Origin: Streptomyces seoulensis
GTDB taxonomy: Bacteria > Actinomycetota > Actinomycetes > Streptomycetales > Streptomycetaceae
Assembly (NCBI RefSeq): GCF_004328625.1
Contig: NZ_CP032229.1
Coordinates: 558,001 to 622,000 of the forward strand
DNA: 64,000 nucleotides
Reading direction: 5' to 3'
Below the pieces are notes generated by a model. The model ran no database searches. It was not told the DNA's origin and saw only the letters and a list, made by a program, of their open reading frames with translations. This document shows positions 36,488 to 44,316 of this stretch, piece by piece. A program made the position numbers and the translations under genes. The number at the start of each line of letters is the position of its first letter. Position 1 is the first letter of the stretch.

Positions 36488-37726
36488 TCAGGCGCCACCC
36501 GGCGAGCCCGAACGGGGCGATTCGCGGGCGGACTGGGAGCGGGTGTTGGGCGGGGTACGGGTGTCCCGGAAGCGCAGGTCGCGGCCGTGTCGCCGGAAGA
36601 GGTCGCTGACGAACTCGTCGAGCGCCAGGATCTCGTCCTCGCGCGAGTGGATGTCGGCGAGAGCGGCGCGCTGCTGCTGGTCGATCACGCGCTGTCCGTC
36701 GCGCCAGGACTGGTCCGCCGGCGCCTCGGGCAGGTTGTCGAACTCGTCCTGGGTGCGGACCTGGAAGGTCTCCACCGGCTCAAGGATCATTGGGCCGCCC
36801 GAGGGGTCCTCGCGGGAGCGGTAGACGACGAAGGACAGCCCGTCCACACGGTTGTCGGCGATGGAGGCGCGCAGCTCGGGCCACTCCAGGGTGCTGAGCA
36901 CGCTGGATCCCACGGTGCCGTCCAGGGCGTGGGCGGTGACGGTGCCGGTGAGGGCCTGGACGTAGGTCGTCGACAGGCGCTTCCACAGCGCGGCCAGGGC
37001 GTCGGAGGCGCTCCAGGTCGGCAGGCCGAAAAGGAGGCCGTCGAAGATACGGCCCTGTATGGACGCCTCCAGCACCACACCGTGGCCTACGCTCGCGTCC
37101 TCGGTGGGGATGGCCGAGTTCATCTTGGACCAGAGATGCCCGTGCTCCGTCGAGCCGGCCGCGACCCGGTCGAGCGCCCCCTGGAACCCCTCCTTGCCCT
37201 GCTGCCGGACGAACCAGGAGTACTGGACACGGTGGCCCTGGACCCGGGGATCGTGGAAGCCGTCGATGATCCGGTCGATGGCGGCTCCGTCCACGGCGGT
37301 GGGCTGCCCGGCCTTCATGTCGGCCTCGATGTTGTCGAGGAAGGCGTCGAGTCCGGACATGAAGCCGGGCACGTTCTTCAGCACCTCGATCCGGCCGACG
37401 CGCCCCAGGAGTTCCGCCTTGTCCTGAGCGAACTTGATCTTCCGCCGGTCGACGGCGGTCATCGAGTGCGCGGACTCCTGGGAGCTCTCGGTCTCCTGCG
37501 AGTCCCCGGACTTCTGCGAGGTCCGCGAGGGCGGCCGCGAGGGCTCGGGCGACCGCTGCACGACGTCCTCGGTGCGGGCGTCCGCGACCAGCCGGGACAC
37601 CGCCGCGTTGCCGGCCGACCGCTGGAGGGCCAGAAGCGGAGGCGCCGGCGCGCCGGCCCGCCGTGCCCGATCGGTGTCGGGACCGTGCGTTCCGTCCCGG
37701 TCCGTCCCGTGCCTGTGTGTGCGCAA
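36488..37726 (-). CDS. Candidate eCIS cargo/effector with LQRSAGN-type N-terminal motif
   Basis: A 412-residue soluble protein I cannot assign by fold. It starts at TTG 37726 (GGGAG 4-5 bases upstream). Residues 32-47 read LALQRSAGNAAVSRLV and residues 56-58 are VQR; this motif is recurrent at the N-terminus of actinobacterial proteins encoded with contractile injection systems (often DUF4157). A Ser/Gln/Glu-rich linker (65-90) leads into a globular region (95-370): GFMSGLDAFLDNIEADMKAG, HGHLWSKMNSAIPTED, GHGVVLEASIQGRIFDGLLF, STTYVQALTGTVTAHALDG. A charged, Arg-rich tail ends it. It is adjacent to the eCIS locus on the opposite strand with its own AT-rich promoter. Cargo or toxin activity is inference. 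Confidence 0.7.
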   Translation of the reverse strand: MRTHRHGTDRDGTHGPDTDRARRAGAPAPPLLALQRSAGNAAVSRLVADARTEDVVQRSPEPSRPPSRTSQKSGDSQETESSQESAHSMTAVDRRKIKFAQDKAELLGRVGRIEVLKNVPGFMSGLDAFLDNIEADMKAGQPTAVDGAAIDRIIDGFHDPRVQGHRVQYSWFVRQQGKEGFQGALDRVAAGSTEHGHLWSKMNSAIPTEDASVGHGVVLEASIQGRIFDGLLFGLPTWSASDALAALWKRLSTTYVQALTGTVTAHALDGTVGSSVLSTLEWPELRASIADNRVDGLSFVVYRSREDPSGGPMILEPVETFQVRTQDEFDNLPEAPADQSWRDGQRVIDQQQRAALADIHSREDEILALDEFVSDLFRRHGRDLRFRDTRTPPNTRSQSARESPRSGSPGGA

Positions 37727-37903
37727 CGCGCTCCCTCACCCACTCGAGCGGAACCGGATCATGACGGTGAACCGGCTCCGATGCTTAGAGGAGATCAAGC
37801 CAAGTTTGATTCGTAGTCAATGGCGCCTACTTGCGGTTACCGAGAGAAATTCAGGCAAGACACCCGAACATAGTCGAGCAATTCGGTCACATGATCGACA
37901 GAA

Positions 37904-37930
37904 CCGGGAGTCCTTTTTCCGGACTCCCGG
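37904..37930 (-). terminator. Hairpin terminator of the minus-strand eCIS membrane gene
   Basis: CCGGGAGTCC (37904-37913) pairs perfectly with GGACTCCCGG (37921-37930) around a 7-base loop, 57 bp past the stop of the Ig-like membrane protein gene. The following 37780-37900 stretch is AT-rich and is probably the promoter of the candidate effector gene. Confidence 0.8.
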
Positions 37931-37987
37931 CCCTGTCACGGCTTTGCATCACGGCGCGTCTCGCAGAGCATGGGCGTGACGCCCAAG

Positions 37988-39340
37988 TCACCTGATGTCG
38001 CTGAGCACTCCGCTGACGTTGAGCACCTCATGGCACTCCTGGGCCCGCCTGCCGGTGGCGGGGGTACCGGGCTTGGCACAGGTGACCTGGGCGGTGACCG
38101 TGTCGTTCGCGGAGATCCTGATGGGGGTGACCCAGTGATAGTCCTGGTTGCGGAAGGTCTCCAGCGCGATCGTCGTGATCTTCCGGTCACCGAAGTTGAT
38201 GGTCAGCACCCCCTCGTCGCCCTGGAAGTTGGCCACGACGATGTCGGTGACCTGGAACACCTTGTCCGCGGGGACCGTGTAGGTGCCGGTCTTCTCCGCG
38301 CCGCCGCCCGTCTGCACGTCGATGGTGGCCGAGCTCTGGCCGCCGCCGGCTCCGCCGCCACCCCCGCCGTTGCCGGTTCCGGTCCCGGTGCCCGTACCGT
38401 CGCCGCCGCCCGTGCCCGGCTGACTGCCCGCGCCACCACCGCCGGTGCCGGGCCGCCCGCCGTCGGCTCCCGTGCCCTGGCCGGCCTGCTCGCTGCCGCC
38501 GGGGGTGGGCCGCTGCTGGACGACCTCGTCGGCCGCCTCCTTGGCCGCGCTGCGCACGGCGGGGCGCACCAGGGTGAACCAGGCGAGGAGCAGGGCGATC
38601 AGCGCGGCGAGCACCGCGAGCAGCCACTTGGGGAAGACGGGGATCTGGACGAACTCGGCGTCCAGCGAGGTACGGATGGTGTCCGGGCGCTCCGGCAGCG
38701 TCGCGTCCGGTGCCGCCGTCTCGGCGACGGTGACCGTGAACGGCCAGATGACCGGGGCGCCGAACCACACCGGCTTGCCGATACGGGCCCGCAGACCCAC
38801 TTCCGCCGACTCGCCGGGCTCCAGCGCCTGTTCGGCGGGCTTGAGGGTGAAGCGGAGTTCCTCGCCGGGCTGGGCGGGCGTGAAGCCCAGCGTCACCGGG
38901 GAGTTGCCCTCGTTGCGCAGCGCGAGCCGGTAGCGGCCGCGCAGCCAGCCACGGCGGCGGCGCGGGGCGATCTCGGCGCGCAGCTCCCGGAACTCCTCGA
39001 CCCGCACGGTCGATTCGGGCACCCGCACGGCCTCGGGGTGCTCGGTGGGCAGCACGCGTACGGCGAGCGGCACCTCACCGGCGCGGACCTCGGGGGACCT
39101 CGGGGGTTCGAGCCGGATGGTCACCGTCTCGGAGGTGCCCGGGTAGAGAGATACGCGCGCGGGCTCCACCGTGGCCCAGGCAGCGCAGTCGCCGACCACC
39201 TCGAGGCCGTATGCCTCGACGATGTCGCTGTCGTTGCGGACGGTCAGGGTGGTGGTGGCGAGCCCGCCGGGCGTCACCGACACCGCGGGGATGTCGGAAC
39301 CGGGCGCGCCGGGGCTGGGGGTGGATGCTGGAGACGTCAC
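37988..39340 (-). CDS. eCIS-associated membrane protein with Ig-like repeats
   Basis: A 450-residue protein of the type annotated in Streptomyces eCIS loci only as a hydrolytic or COG1470-like protein. The N-terminal 200 residues are beta-rich Ig-like units (VSVTPGGLATTTLTVRNDSD, SLYPGTSETVTIRLEPPRSP, RYRLALRNEGNSPVTLGFTP). A single membrane helix (KWLLAVLAALIALLLAWFTL) is near 265-285, followed by a very Gly/Thr-rich linker and a C-terminal beta domain (~345-450). GTG 39340 is preferred from the family-like N-terminus (TSPASTPSPG); GTG 39427, with GGGAG three bases upstream, is an alternative. It is divergent from the LuxR regulator. A docking or envelope role is inference. Confidence 0.7.
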   Translation of the reverse strand: MTSPASTPSPGAPGSDIPAVSVTPGGLATTTLTVRNDSDIVEAYGLEVVGDCAAWATVEPARVSLYPGTSETVTIRLEPPRSPEVRAGEVPLAVRVLPTEHPEAVRVPESTVRVEEFRELRAEIAPRRRRGWLRGRYRLALRNEGNSPVTLGFTPAQPGEELRFTLKPAEQALEPGESAEVGLRARIGKPVWFGAPVIWPFTVTVAETAAPDATLPERPDTIRTSLDAEFVQIPVFPKWLLAVLAALIALLLAWFTLVRPAVRSAAKEAADEVVQQRPTPGGSEQAGQGTGADGGRPGTGGGGAGSQPGTGGGDGTGTGTGTGNGGGGGGAGGGQSSATIDVQTGGGAEKTGTYTVPADKVFQVTDIVVANFQGDEGVLTINFGDRKITTIALETFRNQDYHWVTPIRISANDTVTAQVTCAKPGTPATGRRAQECHEVLNVSGVLSDIR

Positions 39341-39553
39341 CCGGCGACCGTATGACGCGGTCCCTTCCTTTCGGAGAGACGCGAGGGCAAGCCCGCGGGC
39401 AGCGCTCGTGCCCCGGACAGCACTCACCGACTCCCTTTTGGCTTACGCCAGTTGACCGAAGACCCGGCGCGGGCCGACTTCCGCCGCCCGGTCCCGCACG
39501 TTGCTCCACCGGCCCGTCGCACCACCCCCACACGTTCGATGGAATCAGGACTC

Positions 39554-40261
39554 ATGACCACGAGCTGCCCCCAGGCCAACCATCCCGCTCCCGCCGCCCA
39601 CACGGCCCCCTGGACCACCTCCGCCAGGCGGCCCGAACGGGTCTCTGTCACCGTCTATGCCCCCGATCCCGTGCTCTACGTCGGCATCGTGCACCAGTTG
39701 CGCCAGCGCCCCGAGATCGAGTTCGTGGAGGCCGGGGCCGCGGACAGCGCCCAGGTCTCCCTGATCACCGTCGACACGGTGGATGACGAGACATCGGCCC
39801 TGCTCAACCGGCTGCGCCACAACTCCGCGACCCGGACCGGCCTGGTCGTCGGCACCTTCGAGTCGGGTGACGCTCTCCAGCGCGCCATAGACAACGGGGT
39901 GGCGGCGGTGCTCCGCCGTGCCGAGGCCGACCAGGACCGGTTGCTGCGTCTGGTCCTCGCCATAGCCAACGGCGAGGGCATGCTGCCCGGCGATCTGCTC
40001 GCCAAACTCCTCACCCACGTCGGCAGCATGCAGCGTTCCTCCCCGCTGGACCCGAGGGCGGCCTCGCTGTCCACGCTGGCGCCCCGGGAGACGGAGATGC
40101 TGCGGCTGGTGGCGGAGGGCCTGGACACCGGGGAGATCGCCCGGAAGACCTCGTACTCCGAGCGGACCGTGAAGAACGTGCTGCACGAGGTGATCACCCG
40201 GCTGCAGCTCCGCAACCGGGCCCACGCGGTCGGCTACGCGCTGCGCAACGGCCTGATCTGA
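39554..40261 (+). CDS. LuxR-family response-regulator-like transcription factor
   Basis: A 235-residue regulator with a receiver-like N-terminal domain and a C-terminal LuxR helix-turn-helix (APRETEMLRLVAEGLDTGEI, SYSERTVKNVLHEVITRLQL; residues ~170-235). The receiver is atypical: the conserved Lys near its end is replaced by Arg (GVAAVLRRAE) and the acidic pocket is degenerate, so control by phosphorylation is doubtful. It is the first plus-strand gene of the eCIS region and the likely local regulator. ATG 39554 is chosen; ATG 39539 is an in-frame alternative. Confidence 0.85.
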   Translation: MTTSCPQANHPAPAAHTAPWTTSARRPERVSVTVYAPDPVLYVGIVHQLRQRPEIEFVEAGAADSAQVSLITVDTVDDETSALLNRLRHNSATRTGLVVGTFESGDALQRAIDNGVAAVLRRAEADQDRLLRLVLAIANGEGMLPGDLLAKLLTHVGSMQRSSPLDPRAASLSTLAPRETEMLRLVAEGLDTGEIARKTSYSERTVKNVLHEVITRLQLRNRAHAVGYALRNGLI

Positions 40262-40417
40262 GAGGTGTACCGACCAGGGGCTGTCGGCACACTGCCCGAA
40301 AGCCCCTCCGCCGCTTCCCCCGGGAGCGTCCCGCCGGCCCTGCCGCACCAGGGACGGCGACGCCCAGGATGGCGGACGGTTGTGCGAAAGCTGGAGTGCG
40401 GACGGTGAGGTGGGCCC

Positions 40418-43400
40418 GTGACGGGCACGGACAAGGCCGGCGGGTGGCGGTACCCGCTGGAGCGGATCGGCCTGGCGTTGTTGCTGCTGGTCCCCCTGTT
40501 GGCGGTGACGGCGGCCGCCGGTCCCGGTACGGCGAAGGCCCGCCCCCGAGCCGGTGACGAGGGGGTCACCCGGATCGCCTACGCCGGCACCCGGCACCGC
40601 AGCCTGGGCCGGGTGGAGACGACGAAGTCCAGCGCCCCGCTGTTCGGCGTTGGCGCGACCCACTACGACGTGGAACCCTCGGCGCTGGGCGACCAGTTGG
40701 TCTTCGCCAGCCGCCGGGACGAGCGGAACCCGCAGGTCTACCTCCGGGCCGCCGACGGCTCCGTGGCCAAGCTGACCAGCGGCCGGGACGCGGCACACCC
40801 GCGGCTGACGCCCGACGGCCGCTCGGTCGTCTTCGACTCGGCCGAGCCCGGCGGTCCCGGCGGCGCCACCCAGCGCGACCTGTGGCTGGTGCGCACCGAC
40901 GGCACGGGCCTGACCCGGCTGACGAACACCCCGGCCGACGAGGAGTGCCCGACGGTGTCGCCGGACGGGCAGCGCCTGGCGTACTCCAGTGACGCCGATC
41001 CCCTGGTGGGGCAGCAGGTCTACGTCCGCCCGCTCGGCGGCGGCACCGTGAACCGGGTCACCGATCCGGCGAACGGCACGGCGAGCGAACCGGCGTGGAA
41101 CCCGCTGGACAACGCCGAGAAGCGGGACATCATCGCCTACACGGCGACCACCGCAGACGGCCCCAAGCTCCGCTATGTCTACGCGAGTTCGGGTGACGGC
41201 GGCCCGCTGCTGGGCGCCACGGAGGCAGGCTGGCGTACCCATGGGGCAGCCTGGTTGCCCGACGGGAACCAGTTGCTGTTCCTCAGCCCGGACCGCGACT
41301 GCACCTGCGAGGGCGACTTCGACCACGTCTTCAAGACGGTCGTGCACTCCGACAACGACGCCAACCGGTCGCTCGTCCTGACCGAGGACCGCGAGGTCGG
41401 CACGGTCACCTGGCTCGGACCGGTGGACGGCGGCGGGACCGTGGTGGACCGCACCACCGCCGCCGGACCGCACGTGGTGACCCTCCAGGACGCCCGCGCG
41501 GACGGTTCCGACCCCCGTGACCTGGGTCTGACGATCCTGAACGAGGACCCGGCGGCCGACACCAACACGGACCCGACGAAGGACCCGCTGTTCCAGCCCG
41601 CCGCCGGGTCCGACCCGTGGACGGAGCGGCAGAACTACACCCCGGACGGGCGGCAGATCGTGCTGACCCGGTTCGAGGACTCCGACGCCGGACGCATCGA
41701 GCGGATCTGGCTCGCCGACGCCGACGGCTCCAACGCGCGGCCGCTGCCGCTGGCCGGACGCGGCGCGAAGGACTGGGACACCGACCCGACCTTCTCCCCG
41801 GACGGCAGGTACATCGCCTTCCGGCGCACTTCGCCCGGCGGCACCGGCGACGCGGCCGGTCCCAGCAAGGTGCTCATCGCCGACGTGGCGACCGGCGCGC
41901 TGCGGGGCACGATCACTCCGCCGGCCGGACAGGCGCAGGGCACCGACGCCCAGCCGACCTGGTCCTCGGACGGCACCCAGCTCGCCTTCACCCGTACGCA
42001 GGTGATCAACGGGGGCAACGGCAACAAGCACATCTGGACCGTCCCGGTCGACCGTCTCGGCCAGCAGCGCGACCTCAGCGCCGCCGACTGCCCCGGCGCC
42101 TGTGACGTCATCGACGACAGCCCGGCCTTCTCGCCGGACGGGCAGACCATCGCCTTCAACCGCAAGGCCGGTGGCGGCCGGGTGGACCAGCAGGGCGGGC
42201 TCCTGCTGACCTCGGTGTCGGGCGACGACTGCCGGGTGCTGCTGCCCGCCGCCGGGCGCGGCCTGCCGGGCGCCTGCGGCCGGGAGCTGCCGAACGCGGG
42301 CACGGGTCCGTTCCAGCCGCGTGACGCCGCCTGGACCGCGGACGGCACCGCTCTGGTGTTCAGCTCGCGTGCCCAGCTCGCGGCGAACAGCCCGGAGAAG
42401 CTGAGCCGGGTGGACGTCGAGTCGGGCGCCCTGACCCCGCTCACCACCGGGCTGGCGGGCCGTCAGAAGGAGCCCTCGGTACAGCAGTCCGTGGACCTGG
42501 CCGTACAGGCACCGGACACCTCGGGGCAGGTGATCGTCGGCCGTACCGGCACCGTCCGGGTCGACGTCGTGAACCAGGGCCCCGCGGCCTCTCCCGGTAC
42601 CCGCTTCACCGTGGCGCCGCCCCTCGGTGCGACCGTCACCGGGCTGACCGCGCCCGGCCGGAACTGCGACGTGCGCGGCCTCACCTGCGACCTCGGCGTG
42701 GTGCCGCCCGGCGCCACCGTCCCGGTGACCGTCACCTTCACCGGGGTCACGCCCGGCGACCAGCCCGTGGACTGGTCGGTGACCGGCGCGGTGATCGACC
42801 CCGACCCGAGCGACAACACCGACCGCACGGTGGTCCCGGTGCGCGAGGCGCCCGCCCCGCCCGACCCGACGCCGAGCCCTGCCCCGCCCACTCCGACCCC
42901 GCCCACGACGCCTCCGGTGCCGCCCGCGCCCCCGGCGCCGCCGGTCCCGGAACCCCCGGCGCCGAAGGCCGGTCCGGGTGTGACGGTCACCGCCAACCCG
43001 AACCCCGGCTATGTCGGCGGCCGCGTGGTCGTCACGTACACCGTCCGCAACGGCCGCAACGCGCTGGCCACCGGGCTCCGGCTGCGCATCGGGCTGCCGG
43101 CGGACATCCCGAACAACGGGCGCCCGCCCGGCTGTGACGCCAACTGGCTCTGCGCGCTGCCCGATCTGGCGCCCGGTGCCCGCAGCACCCTTCAGGTCGT
43201 GCTCACCCCGAAGAAGGCGCTGACCGCCGAGGTCACCGGCACCCTGACCACCACCGGTACGGACGCCGACCGAGGCGACAACTCCGCCCGGCAGCGGCTG
43301 CGTGTCCTCCAGCCCAAGATCGTCGCCGTGCCGCCGATCGGCAAGCCCGGCTTCGTGACCTCGGTGCGCGGCAAGGACTTCCCGCCGGGCGTGCCGGTCC

Positions 43401-43612
43401 GGTTCCGCTGGAAGCCCGGCATCACCGCGGCCGCCGCGCCGACGGTGCCGCTGCCGGACGGCACGTTCATCGGGCAGCTCCTGATCCTCGCCAAGGACCA
43501 GACGGGCCCGCGCACCATCACCGCGAGCGGCCCCGGCTTCTCCCCGGTGAAGACGGACTTCCTGGTCGTCAACGGCAGTGTGCAGCCGCCGGACGAGGTG
43601 ACCCGCCGGTGA
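40418..43612 (+). CDS. Exported WD40-like (PD40) beta-propeller protein with DUF11-type repeats
   Basis: A 1064-residue protein with an N-terminal signal/anchor (RIGLALLLLVPLLAVTAAAG, residues ~16-35). At least seven TolB-like propeller repeats follow, recognisable by SPDGR/TPDGR motifs (PTVSPDGQRLAYSS, PTFSPDGRYIAFRR, PAFSPDGQTIAFNR). Then come a DUF11/CARDB-like domain, a Pro/Thr-rich linker and another such domain. It starts at GTG 40418 with GAGG seven bases upstream, and its stop overlaps the DUF4255 gene (GTGA), so it belongs to the eCIS operon. It could sit at the cell surface and link the system to the envelope; its function is unknown. Confidence 0.82.
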   Translation: MTGTDKAGGWRYPLERIGLALLLLVPLLAVTAAAGPGTAKARPRAGDEGVTRIAYAGTRHRSLGRVETTKSSAPLFGVGATHYDVEPSALGDQLVFASRRDERNPQVYLRAADGSVAKLTSGRDAAHPRLTPDGRSVVFDSAEPGGPGGATQRDLWLVRTDGTGLTRLTNTPADEECPTVSPDGQRLAYSSDADPLVGQQVYVRPLGGGTVNRVTDPANGTASEPAWNPLDNAEKRDIIAYTATTADGPKLRYVYASSGDGGPLLGATEAGWRTHGAAWLPDGNQLLFLSPDRDCTCEGDFDHVFKTVVHSDNDANRSLVLTEDREVGTVTWLGPVDGGGTVVDRTTAAGPHVVTLQDARADGSDPRDLGLTILNEDPAADTNTDPTKDPLFQPAAGSDPWTERQNYTPDGRQIVLTRFEDSDAGRIERIWLADADGSNARPLPLAGRGAKDWDTDPTFSPDGRYIAFRRTSPGGTGDAAGPSKVLIADVATGALRGTITPPAGQAQGTDAQPTWSSDGTQLAFTRTQVINGGNGNKHIWTVPVDRLGQQRDLSAADCPGACDVIDDSPAFSPDGQTIAFNRKAGGGRVDQQGGLLLTSVSGDDCRVLLPAAGRGLPGACGRELPNAGTGPFQPRDAAWTADGTALVFSSRAQLAANSPEKLSRVDVESGALTPLTTGLAGRQKEPSVQQSVDLAVQAPDTSGQVIVGRTGTVRVDVVNQGPAASPGTRFTVAPPLGATVTGLTAPGRNCDVRGLTCDLGVVPPGATVPVTVTFTGVTPGDQPVDWSVTGAVIDPDPSDNTDRTVVPVREAPAPPDPTPSPAPPTPTPPTTPPVPPAPPAPPVPEPPAPKAGPGVTVTANPNPGYVGGRVVVTYTVRNGRNALATGLRLRIGLPADIPNNGRPPGCDANWLCALPDLAPGARSTLQVVLTPKKALTAEVTGTLTTTGTDADRGDNSARQRLRVLQPKIVAVPPIGKPGFVTSVRGKDFPPGVPVRFRWKPGITAAAAPTVPLPDGTFIGQLLILAKDQTGPRTITASGPGFSPVKTDFLVVNGSVQPPDEVTRR

Positions 43613-44316
43613 TCCACGAGGTCGACGAGGCCCTGCGGGGCCTGCTGGAGGAGTCCGGGCTGGCAGCGTCGGGCGTCGAGGTGGTCTTCGACGCGCCGAC
43701 CAGCGACTGGGCGGCCCGGCGCAGCGCGCCCACGGTGTGCGCGTTCCTGTACGACATCCGCGAGGACAACTCCCGGCGCAACAGCAGCGCGGGCGAGATC
43801 TACGACGAGGACGGCTTCGTCGTCGCCCGTCGCTCGCCCGCCCGGTGGTTCGAGCTGACGTACCTCGTCACCGCGTGGGCGAGCCGCCCGCAGGACGAGC
43901 ACCGGCTGCTGTCCCAGGTGCTGTCCACCCTGGTGTCCACGGACACCCTGGCCCCGCGTCTGCTGACCGGTTCGCTCGCCGAACTGGGCCTGATCGTGGG
44001 CCTGGACGCGGGCGGCACCGGTCTGGACGCCCCGGCCGCGTCCGACGTGTGGTCCGCGCTGGGCGGCGAGCTGAAGCCGTCACTCGGGTTGCGGGTACGC
44101 GCCCCGCTGGCCGGCATCGAGCGGGTGGCCGCGCCCCCGGTCACCGAGGGCCTGGTCGTACGGTCGGTGCCCCACTCCCTGCCGGACGAGCCGGAGTCCA
44201 CCCGCCGGCTGCGGTACGCGGAGATCGACGATCCAGGCGGCGAGGGCTTCGGCGGGTCCCGGGAGCGGCGGCCCGCGCCGGCCCGGCGCCGCAGGAGGGG
44301 TGACCGCCAGCCATGA
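43609..44316 (+). CDS. cis16: eCIS tail-terminator protein (DUF4255)
   Basis: A 235-residue DUF4255 protein, the Afp16/Pvc16-type cap that ends tube and sheath polymerisation. Supporting segments: IHEVDEALRGLLEESGLAAS at the N-terminus, RSAPTVCAFLYDIREDNSRR near 37-56, and PARWFELTYLVTAWASRPQD. The C-terminal 35 residues are Arg-rich and disordered. It overlaps both neighbours by 4 bp (GTGA before, ATGA after), so translation is coupled to the AAA+ ATPase gene. Confidence 0.9.
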   Translation: MIHEVDEALRGLLEESGLAASGVEVVFDAPTSDWAARRSAPTVCAFLYDIREDNSRRNSSAGEIYDEDGFVVARRSPARWFELTYLVTAWASRPQDEHRLLSQVLSTLVSTDTLAPRLLTGSLAELGLIVGLDAGGTGLDAPAASDVWSALGGELKPSLGLRVRAPLAGIERVAAPPVTEGLVVRSVPHSLPDEPESTRRLRYAEIDDPGGEGFGGSRERRPAPARRRRRGDRQP

